From Oscheius sp. JU75 (taxonomy: Eukaryota; Nematoda; Chromadorea; Rhabditida; Rhabditidae): a stretch of DNA of 64,000 nt. The notes beneath the pieces are model-generated. The model made no database searches. It was not told the DNA's origin and saw only the letters and a list, made by a program, of their open reading frames with translations. The stretch covers positions 6,262,001 through 6,326,000 of the forward strand of contig JASJZC010000007.1 of the NCBI GenBank assembly GCA_037178855.1. The letters are read 5' to 3'. Shown one piece after another: positions 47,999 to 60,700 of this stretch (the first letter of the stretch is position 1; each line of letters begins with the position of its first letter). The position numbers were made by a program, and so were the translations under genes.

Positions 47999-50900
47999 TC
48001 ACAACTGCGATGATGCAAAAATACTGCTCATATGCTCCGACTTTAGCAACCTGTCGATAGCTGCCTCATTTATGCCGTCCACTTTTGTGCTCGAAGAAAT
48101 TGCCCGCAACAGTGATCTCATTGAAGATAATTGATGAATTTTACTAAAAAAAGGGAGGTACGTAAAGTTTAAAGGCTCACTTACTAATCTCTCCACTTCA
48201 AAATCTTCTCTGGATTCTTGACTACGATAGAACTTCGGAGCTCTTTCTGTATCTTCTCCGCTTGTCTTTGTAGCTTGTGTGCATTCCTTGAAAAAGAATT
48301 CGTAATGTTTTCAATCTGATACCTTGATAAACACCTTCCATCACAATTTAGTAGTGATATTTTCCATCGTAGCTTCTGAGAACACCGGGAAACGATGAAA
48401 GAGATCAAGTTTGGCATCGTGATTGGAAGCATCTCTGGATACTTCCAGCTAACATCTCTTCTGAACAAAATTTTGTCGTGAAAACGGAAATTTCACTAGC
48501 CTTCCAGCCAGGAACAGTACAATAGATGGGACAGCTTCAAAGTTGAAGTTGTACGGTAGCTCATTCTTAGAAACATCAATGCTGAAAAATTTGTTTGTGC
48601 ATCAAAGAGTATAAAACCCACGTATAGAACTTGATAAGGTCCTTAGTTCGGCTGAAGTACTGGGAGAGCGTATGGACTGTGTAGAGAACAGATGTAGACG
48701 GACCGTGCCATCCTCCTCCGGTAAAGAAAACGAGCTGATCAATTGTTGAGTTCCCGTTGTCCACCAGAGTCAAGAACGCCTCCCTAGTCAGTTTTGATAA
48801 CAGCTCCTGGCTCTTGATTATTCCATGCATCTCAATCTTTTCCGTCGTTGTATTGAATCTGGACAAAATAATTACTGTTTGTTATATCTTACTTCGGAAC
48901 CGTGTTCGTCTCATCCAACATCAGATCGTTCAGCAAGTTCCCGTGATAGTCGTGTACAAATCGTTGAAGAGAAGCTTGAGACAGATTTTCATTCATTACG
49001 ACAAACAGTTCCTTTGAAGTGTCCACAATCAAGGCCAGGGGCTTCTGCAAGAAGGAAAATACAAAACCAAAACGGAGAACACACCTTAAAGCCTTCAATA
49101 CCCCACTTCTTTAACAAAAACTGCTCCGTGTTGCTATCAATGACGGCGAACTGAAGCGAATCGTTTCTAGTGCATCCAACTGCTTGTATTGTTGCAGACG
49201 CATTTGACTCTTCAGCGAACGGACTGCTCGAGCTCTAAAAAAGAGACAATACTGGCGTGGGACAAATACTAAACTCACATTTAGTTTGTAGTCGTAATAT
49301 ACAGCCGATTTGTAGCGAAGACATTGGCGGACAAGGTTCTTCTGCTTGAGTTTTATACGCTCATGCTCTGGAACATCTGCTCTGCTAACTTTTGAAAAAA
49401 AATTTCACCAATTGACTTTTGCGTATCGGACATGTAAGGCTCTGTGAGTTTCTCGTAGCTAGAACAACAACTGTGAACAAGTTGGCCTGTAGGAAAGGTG
49501 TTTGAAAGCTGGAATGTGCTCATACCGGCTGGCAAAACGCGGAGAGGAGTACAGGCTGGCTGTAGAGGCAGAACTTCTTCAATCCAGTGTTTTCGTTGTT
49601 TCGGAGACTCTTCTTCATCTTCCCATCGATATTTAGCACTGGAAGCACAAGCCATATTCCAATCAACTGATAGTAGAAGGGACCGACAACATCCGTCAAG
49701 CTACAAGCGTACAAATAAAGGTCAATTTTAGACTACAAACCTGAATAGGATCCGTTTCCAACTCTTCGCATGCTAATTGATCAGAAGCTACTGTTTTGAT
49801 CCGAGTACTCAAGAAACTTGGCTTCCCTTGCGCCAGAACTTTAATATCGCACTTCCAGTAATCTTCAGACAGCTGAAGAAATATTACCAAAAGTATAAAA
49901 ACGATATACTTTTGAAAACAAAACAATCTCGTCTTGTTGATGGTACATGGGTTCTAGTGGAGTGACAAGGAACAAGACCGGAGACCTTTTCAACAGATCA
50001 AAGACATGACTACTTGTGTGAATCTCTTGGTATTCTAAACAAGAAGTATACTAACTATGTAATAACACCCACTCGTAATGTAGTGCACTTCGCTATCAGT
50101 ACGAGAATGCTTTCTAGCAAATTCCATGATGTTGATAGCTGATTGATGTCGCCCCATTGGCCAAGTAACGGTCTCGTCTAGAAAAAGTACTTGGCAAAGA
50201 AAGTCCCTACCAGATCCTCGAAGCAAGTGAATATCTCCTTCAAAACGAATACCTATCTGGGCAGCGACTTCCAAAGAATGGGTGGTGCAAATTGCAATAG
50301 CATCATTTTCTGTGAATGTTTGTTAAAACATCAGCATCTTACAACTTACGAGGGTTTCCATTTGCCAACATGAACCCTGCAGCAGCGTAAGCAGTGTAGT
50401 CACATGATGCAACCATATTCTAAAGAGCATTCATTTTAAAAATGGAGAGTTCGTTTACCTGGAACGGAAAGTAACCAAGAAGGATTTTCTGATAGCTTGC
50501 TTGCAACTGCTCCAACTGTTCCGATGTTGTCAGTGGTATTAAATGATTCTGTAGCCTCACAACCCATCTAGAGTATTGCTCATGGTAGCAAATTTATAAG
50601 TTTACCTGTAAAGATGATCGGTCTCTGATGGCCCTGTATACATTACAGACGCTGTCTTCGAATAAGCAGCTATCACGGGATAGTTCATTAACTTATATGA
50701 ACTTCTACATAAGCTTCCAGGAGCCCAGCAGTTTATAGCAGTGAATGTTACCTGAAAAGTAAGAAAAAAAACACAATCTGCTTACTTTTCCTGGGACATG
50801 TAGAAACTTTGCAACCATTTGATACGGATGTTTCAATTGCATCGAGTAAGTGCTCCATGGAGAATAGAACATAACAATTAACAAATCTGTCTTTGGCAGT

Positions 50901-51675
50901 AATCTGGAAAGTACTACTTTATAACTAAGGAAAAACCTAACAGGTCTGGCTTAGTGTTACCCGTGAAGTAGTCTTGTACATATGTAGAAGAGGAATTTGA
51001 GAAAAACGGTTTAGATTGTCGTGGTTTGAGGATTGTTGGTCTCGACATTGCTTCTCTATACACTGATAGTTACCAAACAAAGAAAAACTCACATTAGTGT
51101 GTTGTATATCTGACCAATGACTAGAAAACACGCGAATGCGAGAGTGATTCGCAACATAATTTTGGGGGAGAAGAACCAGTCCAAGCAGTTGACTATATCA
51201 TGAAGAAGGGATCTTTGTCGAATGTAGATGACTGAAAATTGGCCACATTAGTAGAAAAAACAAACAATAGTAGTGCAATTGGAAAAGAATATGTGCCGAC
51301 GGTTGCTGATAACATTTCGTGGGTGACGTGTGCATTGGAGGGCTATTCAGCTGTTTCGCCGAGTGCATACTGTGGTGCGGGCAAATTTCTTGCAGATAGG
51401 CTGCCAGCAACAAACAATACTCAAACATTGTGTACTCTTACTTTTTTGGTCTTCTCTTTCTCTTTCTTTAGCTTCTTCTGGTTTTCCCAAGTTCAAATCG
51501 TCGTCGTCTTCTTTGTCTTCCTCAAACTTCGCTAGTTCCTCAGCAATAATCTGGTCAATGAAGTCAGAATCGACACTATCCTCAGAATCTAGAATAGAAT
51601 TTCGGAGAGCGACAATAACCGGTTACCTTGACTAAGCTGATCTGAAGTCTCTTCGAAAGTTTCGGCAGCTTCCAT
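47999..51675 (-). CDS. TXNDC11: TXNDC11-like ER membrane thioredoxin-fold protein
   Basis: Minus-strand gene. The start is at 51675 (MEAAETFEETSDQLSQ). An acidic cytosolic segment is followed by one membrane helix (IMLRITLAFACFLVIGQIYN) and a long lumenal region. The first thioredoxin-like fold reads LLIVMFYSPWSTYSMQLKHP, then VTFTAINCWAPGSLCR, then MNYPVIAAYSK and LGYFPFQ. A middle region of degenerate folds follows. The last fold reads QLVFFTGGGWHGPSTS, then ELPYNFNFEAVPSIVLFLAG and YPEMLPITMPNLISFIVSRC. The C-terminus is a coiled coil (HKLQRQAEKIQKELRSS). Order and local sequence match vertebrate TXNDC11, an ER protein that binds dual oxidases and aids their folding. The redox CxxC positions of the first and last folds read WSTYS (50843-50857) and WHGPS (48696-48710), so neither can be a dithiol active site. 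Introns are numerous and small. Confidence 0.85.
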
Positions 51676-52248
51676 TAGTAGGATGCGTAAAGTGCAGGAC
51701 CCATAGGGGTTCTTCCTGAGAATTTGATGCTTTTTCAGGCTTTCTTACGAGGCAGTAAACGTACAACCTGTGGAAACGAAAGCCTTGTTAACGTTTGTGT
51801 GAAAGTTCCTAAGCCACGCTGTACGCAGTCGGATTACCGTAACCAATTATTCCAGTCCTTTTTATTCAATGTTGCTGTTATCATTCTGCAGTTTCCGTAG
51901 CTTCTCAAACCGTTTTGTTCACGCTCAATATTGATTTTTGCGATGGTCTAAAAGCACAAATGTTGTTTTCACAGAAAACAACATTTGTACCAGTGAATAT
52001 TGTAGTTACTAGCACAAAACTAGTTTTATCTTTTGAGCAGCTTCATTAAAAACATTGCTAGGAAAATAGCATAATAGTGATGTTGCGAACAAAGGCAGTT
52101 AAATTCCTAGCAGCTCATTCAAACAAGCTTTTCTCAAATTGCTCTTTGGATAAGCAAAAGTATGGTTTACTATAGGGAACTACTAAGAACCAGCCTTTTC
52201 AAACCTTTGACTTTTTTCAGTTTATTCTTAGTTATTGGCTAATTTTAG
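51676..52248. other. Divergent promoter region, TXNDC11-like / NFRKB-like
   Basis: The 573-nt spacer between two divergently transcribed genes carries a perfect 15-bp inverted repeat at 51956-51988. A TTTTAG acceptor ends exactly at the NFRKB-like ATG (52243-52248). No coding exon was recognised. Confidence 0.5.
51956..51988. repeat. Perfect 15-bp inverted repeat in a shared promoter
   Basis: The arms 51956-51970 and 51974-51988 are exact reverse complements with a 3-nt loop. TGGT/ACCA outside the arms extends the symmetry. It could be a cruciform, a dimeric factor site or a UTR hairpin. Confidence 0.7.
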
Positions 52249-54888
52249 ATGTCGGAAGCGGATCCTCAAAAACTTGAGGTACTTTCAGGATCTTTAACAC
52301 TGAGACAATCAGCACCTGAACAAAATTCGATCGAAGAGTCTTTCACGAACCCGCCTGTGGCTCAATCCCAGAAGGTGCCTTTTCATTTGTTTTCCATTGT
52401 TCAAATATTCAGCTACCCCCGAAGCAGTCCGTATCACCTGTATTGCCAGTTGTTGTTTCTGGCGATTCTAACCAGCCCATACCAACCTCTCCTGGAAAAC
52501 CCAAAGCTCAGGGCAGCTCTGTGACCGTCGATCGAGTCATTGACTTGGTTGCACGAGGAAGATCTTTGCATGATGGTCCTAGCTGGAAGAAGCCCAGGAA
52601 TTATACAATTGACCCGTCTCTCAAAGCAGTTCGACAGCAAATGGCCCAAGATCAGAAAGCTGGACTTTCACTGCAGGGTCAACCTATTCGACAGAACCAG
52701 CCACCACGTTTACCACCACCACAAGCATACAGAGTGAATCTGAGCAAAGATCGTCCGGGTCCGCAAAATGCTGGACCTTCTCAAGGGAGACCGGAGCCAG
52801 GTTTCTCTCAACAGGGATCGTCACGAGCAGGGCAGGTATCGTCGGCAGAACCGCCGAAGCAGGTAGCAATGCAATCTGGACTTCCCAATCGACCAGCTTC
52901 GACCGGTAATCCTTCTTCACAAACAGAAGCCTTAAATCCTGGACCATCACAAGCCAGAACTCCTCATCGGCCTGTTCCGGGCAGTACTGCTCCATTACAA
53001 ACGGGACCAAGAACGCAAACTGGAGCAGTAGAAATGGCTGGTCCATCGAGACAAGGCCCGTCACAAGGAGGGGCAAGACTACAGGCTGGACCGTCATCTC
53101 AACCTGGACCATCACAACAGAGACCGGCTGGACCTTTGAACCGACCGGTTAATCCTCCTTCTGGAACGCAAATAAAACCTGGGACAAACATGCGACCTGT
53201 AGGTTTTCCAAGCTATGCAAATATTCTGTCTAAGGTTCAAATCGTCGCTACACCCAGAGGACTCTTACCTGTTCCGCCTGGAACGAAACAGACCAGCTCT
53301 CCAGATGACCACAAGTTTAAGAAGCCGTTGCTACCTGCCAAACTTCGAAAGCAAGTAGATGAAGAGAAACGCCGAAAAGAGGCCTTTGAAGATGCACAGA
53401 GGGTTCAGAGGCATATGCAGGCACTCAGTTCAAAAATAGCATAATTATTTGTTTTCAGGAAGCAAAGAGAGCAGCTCAGGAAGCCGAAAAGACTAGACCT
53501 CCAAGAACTAGCTCATCGCGAAACAGACACGCCGTTCCTATACGTAATTCCAGTACGTATTTAGTTTATCACAATCTTTAGCAATCCTATTTCCTCCACC
53601 ATTACCTGAAATTACCGAAGAGATGGTCCAGCAGTCGGACAAAGAAATGCAGAAAGTGTGCTTCAACCAGGAAATTTTCGACATCCACAATGTGCTTCTT
53701 CACAGCGTTGGTTTTCACTCACTTCTTTGTAAACTCGTTTTTAGAGCTTTCTTCTTCGACAGGTTTGCTCTAAGAAGAACTTTCTGTCTCTTTCCCAAGA
53801 GAGTCAAGAACATTTGAAGGTAATTGATTCATAGGGCATTGGACAATAATATTTGCAGAAGTTCCTTCCATCGGACGCTGGCAACAACATGAACACTTAC
53901 TTGGGCATGGCGTTCTCGAATGTCCACATGGCAGGTCGTGCAAATCCCATCCATAACCTTCATCTTAGGTTGAAAAGTAGCTTTTTCATGATTCCCAACT
54001 ATAAATTTTTTCAGACGGGCACTTCAATGCTGAGAGAATCAACGACTTGATACACATTCGTGACACTGAGAAGATTATGTACGATCACTACATTCGAATG
54101 TATCACATGCGTATGTTTAGGAAACTTGTCGTCGCGAGACATGTAATTTTTCCAATATTTCATTCGAAAACACTGTTTACAGCTTATTCTCCAGCAGTAC
54201 GACAATGTCGACTTTGAAAACATTAGGCGTCCTGGACCGCATCCGAGAGCGAAGGACAATATAGCAGAAAAACGTCTAGTGAGATCACTCAAGCGAAGAG
54301 CAGCAAAAAGAAGCAGGATGTGAGTCTATTTGGTTTTCAGTTTTCCGCGCTTTTGAGCAATTAACATCAAACAATTTACAGGATAACGACAGACTGTCGT
54401 CAAAGGGCTGGAGAGCAAGGATTATCCAGTGACGATGAAGGTGAAAAACTTGTTGTTCATGAAAATGCAAGTTTCAGACGAGGATATCGGTGAACCAATT
54501 CATAAATCTCTTCAAATTGCCACCTGTGCACGTTCGACAATTTATAATCCGAGAGTGAAAGGTATAAATGGGTTGTGCTTATTTTAAATCCTATTTGCAG
54601 ATCTAGACATGTGGCAGCCTTTGAAGATTGACGATGTCAAGTCTATGCTCAAGAAGTACAAAAAATTCAAGAGAACACACAAGGTATGTTCTTTTTATCA
54701 CTATTACTATATTAACGAGTTCGTTTCAGAAAGCGCCCTCTATGGACTTTAAAAATATAAAACTTGATCATGTTTTCGACCGAGCCGGCATTTTGGCACA
54801 ATCGCAGAAGATCAAGGAGACTGTCGCAGCCCTCGAGAAGGATCTAAACCGGCCCCACGACCCTCATGCAAGATCTTTGTTCCAATAG
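52249..54888 (+). CDS. NFRKB: NFRKB/INO80G-like chromatin protein (DEUBAD domain)
   Basis: The ATG directly follows a TTTTAG acceptor. The first part, about 400 residues, is unlike vertebrate NFRKB. It is low in complexity and rich in Gly, Pro, Ser, Gln and Arg, with recurring GPSQ motifs, and ends in a Lys/Arg/Glu helix (LRKQVDEEKRRKEAFEDAQR). A DEUBAD domain follows (FNQEIFDIHNVLLHS, SLSQESQEHLKKFLPSD, NPIHNLHLRLKNGHFNAERI, YDHYIRMYHMRMFRKLV). Next come an acidic LSSDDEDED motif and IDDVKSMLKKYKKFKRTHKK with FDRAGILAQSQKI, all in the same order as NFRKB. In vertebrates NFRKB is an INO80 subunit whose DEUBAD domain binds and inhibits the deubiquitinase UCH37/UCHL5. The stop at 54886-54888 comes soon after; the winged-helix and long C-terminal part of vertebrate NFRKB are absent. 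Small introns include those near 52.38, 53.55, 53.71 and 53.82 kb. AATAAA is at 55077. Confidence 0.78.
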
Positions 54889-57752
54889 GTGCTCTAGTTT
54901 GGTGGTTAAGCCACGGGTTCCTCCGATAGTAAAGGTTGTCTCTGGAAGGCAAGGTTCCTTTTTTCTTCTATTTCGAGCACTTCTCCCATAGCGCATTTGT
55001 TTCTCTGCTATGCTAAGCTCTAACACCTACATATGTGAAGAAAACGTTTGTCACGCGCGCATAAGAGAAGGACTGCAATAAAATGAATATTATAAAAAGG
55101 CAATATTGTCTCTAATCGGGTGGGCGGTCTGTATCCTGCACATAAATCTTGGTGTAGATTGCTGTTACACTACTCTGACGCACTAGTATCTGTAGTTATG
55201 TTGCCCCAATTGCTTTATCTATGCTTTCGGATGTGTATTCGGGTCCCGAAAGTCTTGCCATAGGCAACCTTTTTTTTCGTTGATGTCGTTTAGGGAATGA
55301 AGAAAATTTAGGGAATGAAGGTTCTTAGATTAGCATAATTTTGACCCGACTCGGTCTTCTTATGACGTCCGGCCAGTTCTTCTTATTTGACAATCAGTTT
55401 TTTTTTGTTTTTACCTATTAATGCAGACAAACTTTTTTCTCATGAGGGCTTCCGTTTTGTCCTCTTGGCTGGAAGTCAATTGCACGCTACCCGCTAAGGA
55501 GAGTCCACTACACCTTCTGCTCTAATTGCTTCACGAGCCATAAAAGCAGTCCTCCGTTTATCACAATCAGTTTTCGACCAACGTGTTCTAAAAAAGAGGT
55601 CCTTCAATTAAGATACTGTGGCGATTGTCTACTGATGGAGTCAAGTTCTGAGAAATACTATGGTGCATTCCTTCTTGCTACTTTCGCAGTCGCGATCCAA
55701 TTTTTACGCCGATTGCCCGTCTAGAATGAGAGCACTCCGCTGCATCCACACCTTCGAATACGTCTGCAGTAGAACCACTGTCCAGAACAAAGACCCAAAC
55801 ACATCGTCTTAATCTCTTACTTCTTTTGATTATGTTGCTCGGACATTTTCGAAGACGGATATTAGCTCGAAGTGGTTCCAACGGGTTTGGGGTGAACTCG
55901 AGTCAGAAATGCACGCATTCGTAACTAAGTTGAGATACGCGCATAGCGTCCACGTGGCTAATCTTCCATAGTCTACTCCTTTCTTCTGCTTTCACTAGCG
56001 TCATCTCTCCAAGTGCATCTATCTTGGTACTTTCGGGTTCTCGCCGGAACTAAGAGAGTTAGTGCTTTTCCTAAGTGCAAATGTGTGTAAGATGAAAAGG
56101 GACAGCTCCCTCCCGAGACCTTGCACTTCAATCATGAGACATTAACAACAAAGAACTTTGTTCTTTTCAGTTTTGCAAAGATTCACAAGGAAAAACAAGA
56201 TCAATCTTTTGTTTTGGTGTTAATTGTTGGAGTGACTTATGTCACCAATCTTTTAACTCGGCTGTCACCTTGTACATTTTGTATTAATTCCAGACCGTAT
56301 ACAGTAGTTTGATAGTTTTCCCAATGACGACGGGGGTAAGATAGTTGAGCACATCTGGTCCCAACGGCAGGTCTCTAAGAGGAGGAGCTATTTCAAGGTG
56401 GCTTAAGCCCAGTTGGCCCGTTCTATCAGCACACCTCTATGTGTCTTTTTCTAAGCGAAGTACATTGCAAATGCATCTTTCGGGGCGAAAGGAAACGCGG
56501 TTCAAACCCCCTGCGGCCGAGCGGCGCTCAATCCGGGCCAAACCCTGATAAATGAATCAAAGAGTATGAGGCTCCCACGGGAACTCCGAAGAAGCAGCGC
56601 CTGATTTAGCAAGCTCCAAAGCCGTCCCTCCTCCTTCTGCCCCGAAGCTCCCGCGAGCGTTAGGGCCACTTCCACGCTCGTCTTAATATTTACTTTTTTT
56701 CTCTTCCGTCCCTCCACAACTCTCTTGTGCCCTTAACCTCGTTGTTGTTTTGCGTATGCGAGGGTACCTCTGATTTTGGATTGCAAAAGGTTTGAGTCTT
56801 GGAGAAATGTTATACAAACTTGAATGCATTGCGGGTATAGACGTCATTGTTCCAATCCCCGTAAGGGTCATCTTGTTCCAAAACTGCCTGGCGGATTTAA
56901 ATTTGACCCAAACTTGTTTCGGCCACCCGGAGCCCATACCCGCGAAAAGCATCCGTTGGTGTTTTGTTTATGCTGTCAAGCCGCTCTCCGGTGATATATT
57001 AACGCAGTTGGCAGTAGCCCTTTGGGCTTGCTCTGCTTTTTTCCTAGAAGGGCATCTTTCATGTTTCTGTCTCTGAACTGCCCAGTCCCGTAGGAAGAGG
57101 TGACAAATGGGCGTCAGTTGCTGTAAGTTGTTGCAAAAAAGCCTAATAAAATAGTAGAAAAAATGCAGAGAAGACTTCTGGACTACCTGCTTTCCGGCGC
57201 TGATCCGGAACAGCAATTTTACACTGACAGGCGGTGTCACTAGCGACTAAAATTGAGAGGTGTAACTAAATGACAATCAAAATCAATTTGGCGGCTCGTT
57301 TATCTTCCCTTTTTTGCATACTTTTAAATTAGATCAGCGCAATTATAGGCCAGATTTTATCAGCTGACCACTCTGCACCCTAGCACATTGTCTACCTCCT
57401 ATAAACTTTGTCTTTCGATCTCATAAACACTGCTCAGCTTTTTCTCATTTTTTATCTATTATTTTTTCAAACATACTCAAATTTCTTCAGAAGTTTTTTG
57501 CTCGAATATGCGGCCATCGTTTCCCATTCAATTCCATTACGAAAAATTTGTTTTGCGGTAAAAAAGCACTATTTGCAAGTTGATTACCACCAGCCAGATC
57601 CTGGTTCACATACATGTTTCTCCTGCCTTTGTCACAACATTTCTAGTTCTCTTTATCGCCACCATCACTCTTGGTTTGTGTGTCGGGGGGCAGGCGGAGT
57701 CATTTATCATTGTCATTTCACGTGTACACCTGGCGTTTTCAGTCATGTATAG
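54889..57752. other. Intergenic 2.9 kb between NFRKB-like and gbb-1
   Basis: The first 200 nt are 3' UTR. The remainder has only short open frames without domains on either strand. It probably contains gbb-1 regulatory sequence. Confidence 0.45.
55077..55082 (+). terminator. Polyadenylation signal of NFRKB-like gene
   Basis: AATAAA about 190 nt after the stop. Confidence 0.45.
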
Positions 57753-57756
57753 ATGA
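57745..57756 (+). promoter_or_regulatory. Three-codon upstream ORF overlapping the gbb-1 start
   Basis: ATG TAT AGA TGA encodes Met-Tyr-Arg-stop. Its TGA overlaps the main ATG in an ATGA arrangement. A TTTTCAG ends at 57742, so a leader spliced there would carry this uORF as its first AUG. Confidence 0.45.
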
Positions 57757-60700
57757 GTGTTCTGTCTTGGTTGGTTCTGGTAGGGGCCGTGTGTCCTCTA
57801 CAGGCCGCTGATCTCATACCACTTCATGTCGGTGGCACCTTTCCCATGGAGGCTGGCTCCGGCGGATGGGCTGGTGGACAGGTCAGTCTTTTCTTCTAAC
57901 ATCCTGCTCAAAAAGTAAGCTCTTCAGGCGTGCCTGCCCGCTGTTAAAATGGCGTTATCTGATGTGAATAGTAGACCGGACGTCCTTCCAGGTTATATCC
58001 TTCATGTGAATACAACAAATTCAAAGGTAAAAAAACTTGACTTACTAAGAAATACATAAATTTCAGTGTCAGCCAGGTTTGGGCAGTAAACAGCTGTACG
58101 AATTTCTCTACACACCACCGACGAAAGTAATGCTGTTAGCCGGATGTAGTCCGGTCACTACGGTTATTGCCGAAGCTGCTCCCGTATGGAATATGATAGT
58201 GGTGAGTGGAGTGTGAACTAGATTATCTCCATCATCTCAAATTTGGACAAGGATCTATACATATATGGCCAAAGACGGCTCCAAATCGAGTTGTCCATGT
58301 AATCCGATTGCGCTCACCCTGAAACTGGCGGTCTAAAGAGAAGAAGGGCATTTTTAAGACACAACATCCATTTCTCCACTGGCTGTAGAAAGAAAAAAGT
58401 CTAATTCAATTTTGCAGCTTTCCTACGGAGCAAGTTCGCCGGCTTTATCCAACAGGGATCGCTTTCCAACACTCTTCAGAACACATCCTTCTGCTAACAT
58501 GCAGAACCCAACCAGGTTGAGAAGCATTTCTCTGTAGGCAAAGAATGTTTCAGAATCAGTCTGTTCCAAAAGTTCAAGTGGAAAAGAGTGACCATCTTGC
58601 AATCTGTGGAAGAGGTCTTTACTTCGACAGCAAAAGACTTGGAAGAACAAGGCCGACAAGCTGGGATACGTGTCGAGAGACAGGCATTCTACGGAGATCC
58701 AGTCGATGCCATTAAGACTCTAAAACGTCAAGATGCCAGAATCATCGTTGGTCTTTATTACGAGTCTGAAGCTCGTCGTGTTCTCTGCCAGGTCGGTCCA
58801 AAAACAACCGCCGATTTTTAAATGTCTGATATCATGCGACGCGGCGATCTGTCAAATAACATATAGCGGGTGAAATATTTTCCCGAGTAGGCGATTGTAA
58901 AGCCGATAAAGCCATATATATCACTGTGTCACCAAAGTCTCCTGGGAACCCGCGCGACGCACACCCAATTTTCAGTTGGCGCCCACGATAACACGTTATG
59001 GCGTCAACAAAAAGTTATTGGAGGAGATGAAGGATATGAAAAATTTCAGGCCCATCTTCACGGGGTCTTTGGTAGGAAATACGTCTGGTTTCTGATTGGT
59101 TGGTATAGTGACACTTGGTACATTCCACAGCCAGACGAGCATCTTAACTGCACGCCGGAGGAGGTAGTTTTGCACAATTAAAGGGAAATAAAATTATTTA
59201 GATGGCGATAGCAGCTAGGTATCATTTCACAACTGAAAGTATCATGCTGTCCACTGACGAGAACCCTGGAATATCTGGAATGACAGGGAAAGCTTTCCAA
59301 GAGAAACTTGAAGGAATGCTAGACACCGATCCAGCCACAACAGGCGGCTTCCCCGAAGCTCCACTGGCATACGATGCTGTTTGGTAAGTAGTATTGGATT
59401 CTAGAAAACCATGTTTTCAGGGCGTTGGCTCTTGCTTTGAACTGCACGCGCCAAAGGCTGCCAGAAGGAGTGAAACTGGAGAATTTCAACTATGCCGATG
59501 TTTTGACCAAAAATGTCATTTTTCCCTTACTCTACGAATGTGTTAAAAACACTTCCTTTCGTGGAGTCTCGGTCAGTTTTTTCCAGACATACCGCCGAAC
59601 AAAGAATTTTAGGGACGAGTGATGTTCTCAGATTCTGGTGATCGTATTGCTCGGACGAAGATAGAACAGCTGCAGAGTGGTCAGTCTTCCGGAACGAATT
59701 GGGGAGTACACAAAAGTTCAGACATGAAATATCACACACTGGGTTACTACGATACTATCTCTAAAACACTGCAATGGGAGGATAAGGAGGAATGGCTTTC
59801 AAAAAGTCCGCCTCCCGATTCGACCATTAGAAAGCAAGTGATTCTCACAGTTTCATATCAGGTAGAGTGAAAATACTAAGATTGAATTCGAAATTACAGA
59901 TTTATTATGCTGTCGCTCTTTTCTCATTCGTTGGCCTCGGCTTCTGTGTTTTCTTCTTTCTATTTAATAGGCGTTACGCGGGTAGAGCGTAAGATAGACA
60001 TTTTACTGGATTCAAGACCATTTCAGTGTGATTATCCAATCGCAACCAGAGTGTAACAACATGATGCTTTTGGGATGTGCTTTGTGTCTTTTTTCACTTT
60101 TCTTCATGGGTCTTCCAACCGGTCATATATCTCTTCCGCAAGCTGGATTCACAGTTCTCTGCCATGTAATAGATCTTTCGGTATATACACAAAGGGATTC
60201 AGTCTCGAATAGCTCTGCTGATGTTCGGCTTCTCATGTGCTTACGGGTCAATGTTCGCAAAAGTATGGATCATGCATCGAATTGGAGCAACCGAGAACCA
60301 TCAACTGGCTGCTAGACAAAAGGATGAGGTTGGTCCCTTTTCAATTAGATGTCGTTTTGTGGGGATGCAAAAATTTCAAATTGCAGTATAAGCCATTACT
60401 GAGCACATACGTGGAAAAGGTGAGCGAAATGCCCAAATAAACACACCATTTGATACCATCGATCAATTGGATCTTTCCACTCTATCCCTTTATTACACAC
60501 GTTTCCAATCTTTACCCCCATTAGTAGCGTTGTTGGTTGGCAACTGTTCGCATGCAGATGATCCCGATGCTTTTGTGAAATTCTGAATCTCTTTTGTGAA
60601 CTGGGCCGAAAGACTGACAGTCTATTGCCTGGAGCACCCTCTCAGGAAAACTGCGCGTTTGACCCGTAGAATCTAGAATTTGAAGTAGTCGAACAGAAAA

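Noticed and set aside
52684-53115. 143-residue antisense frame in the NFRKB-like gene
   Set aside because: Shadow of the long GPSQ-rich exon; the opposite strand carries the conserved protein.
56502-56520. GGTTCAAACCCC resembling a tRNA T-loop
   Set aside because: No matching acceptor, D or anticodon stems could be placed around it.
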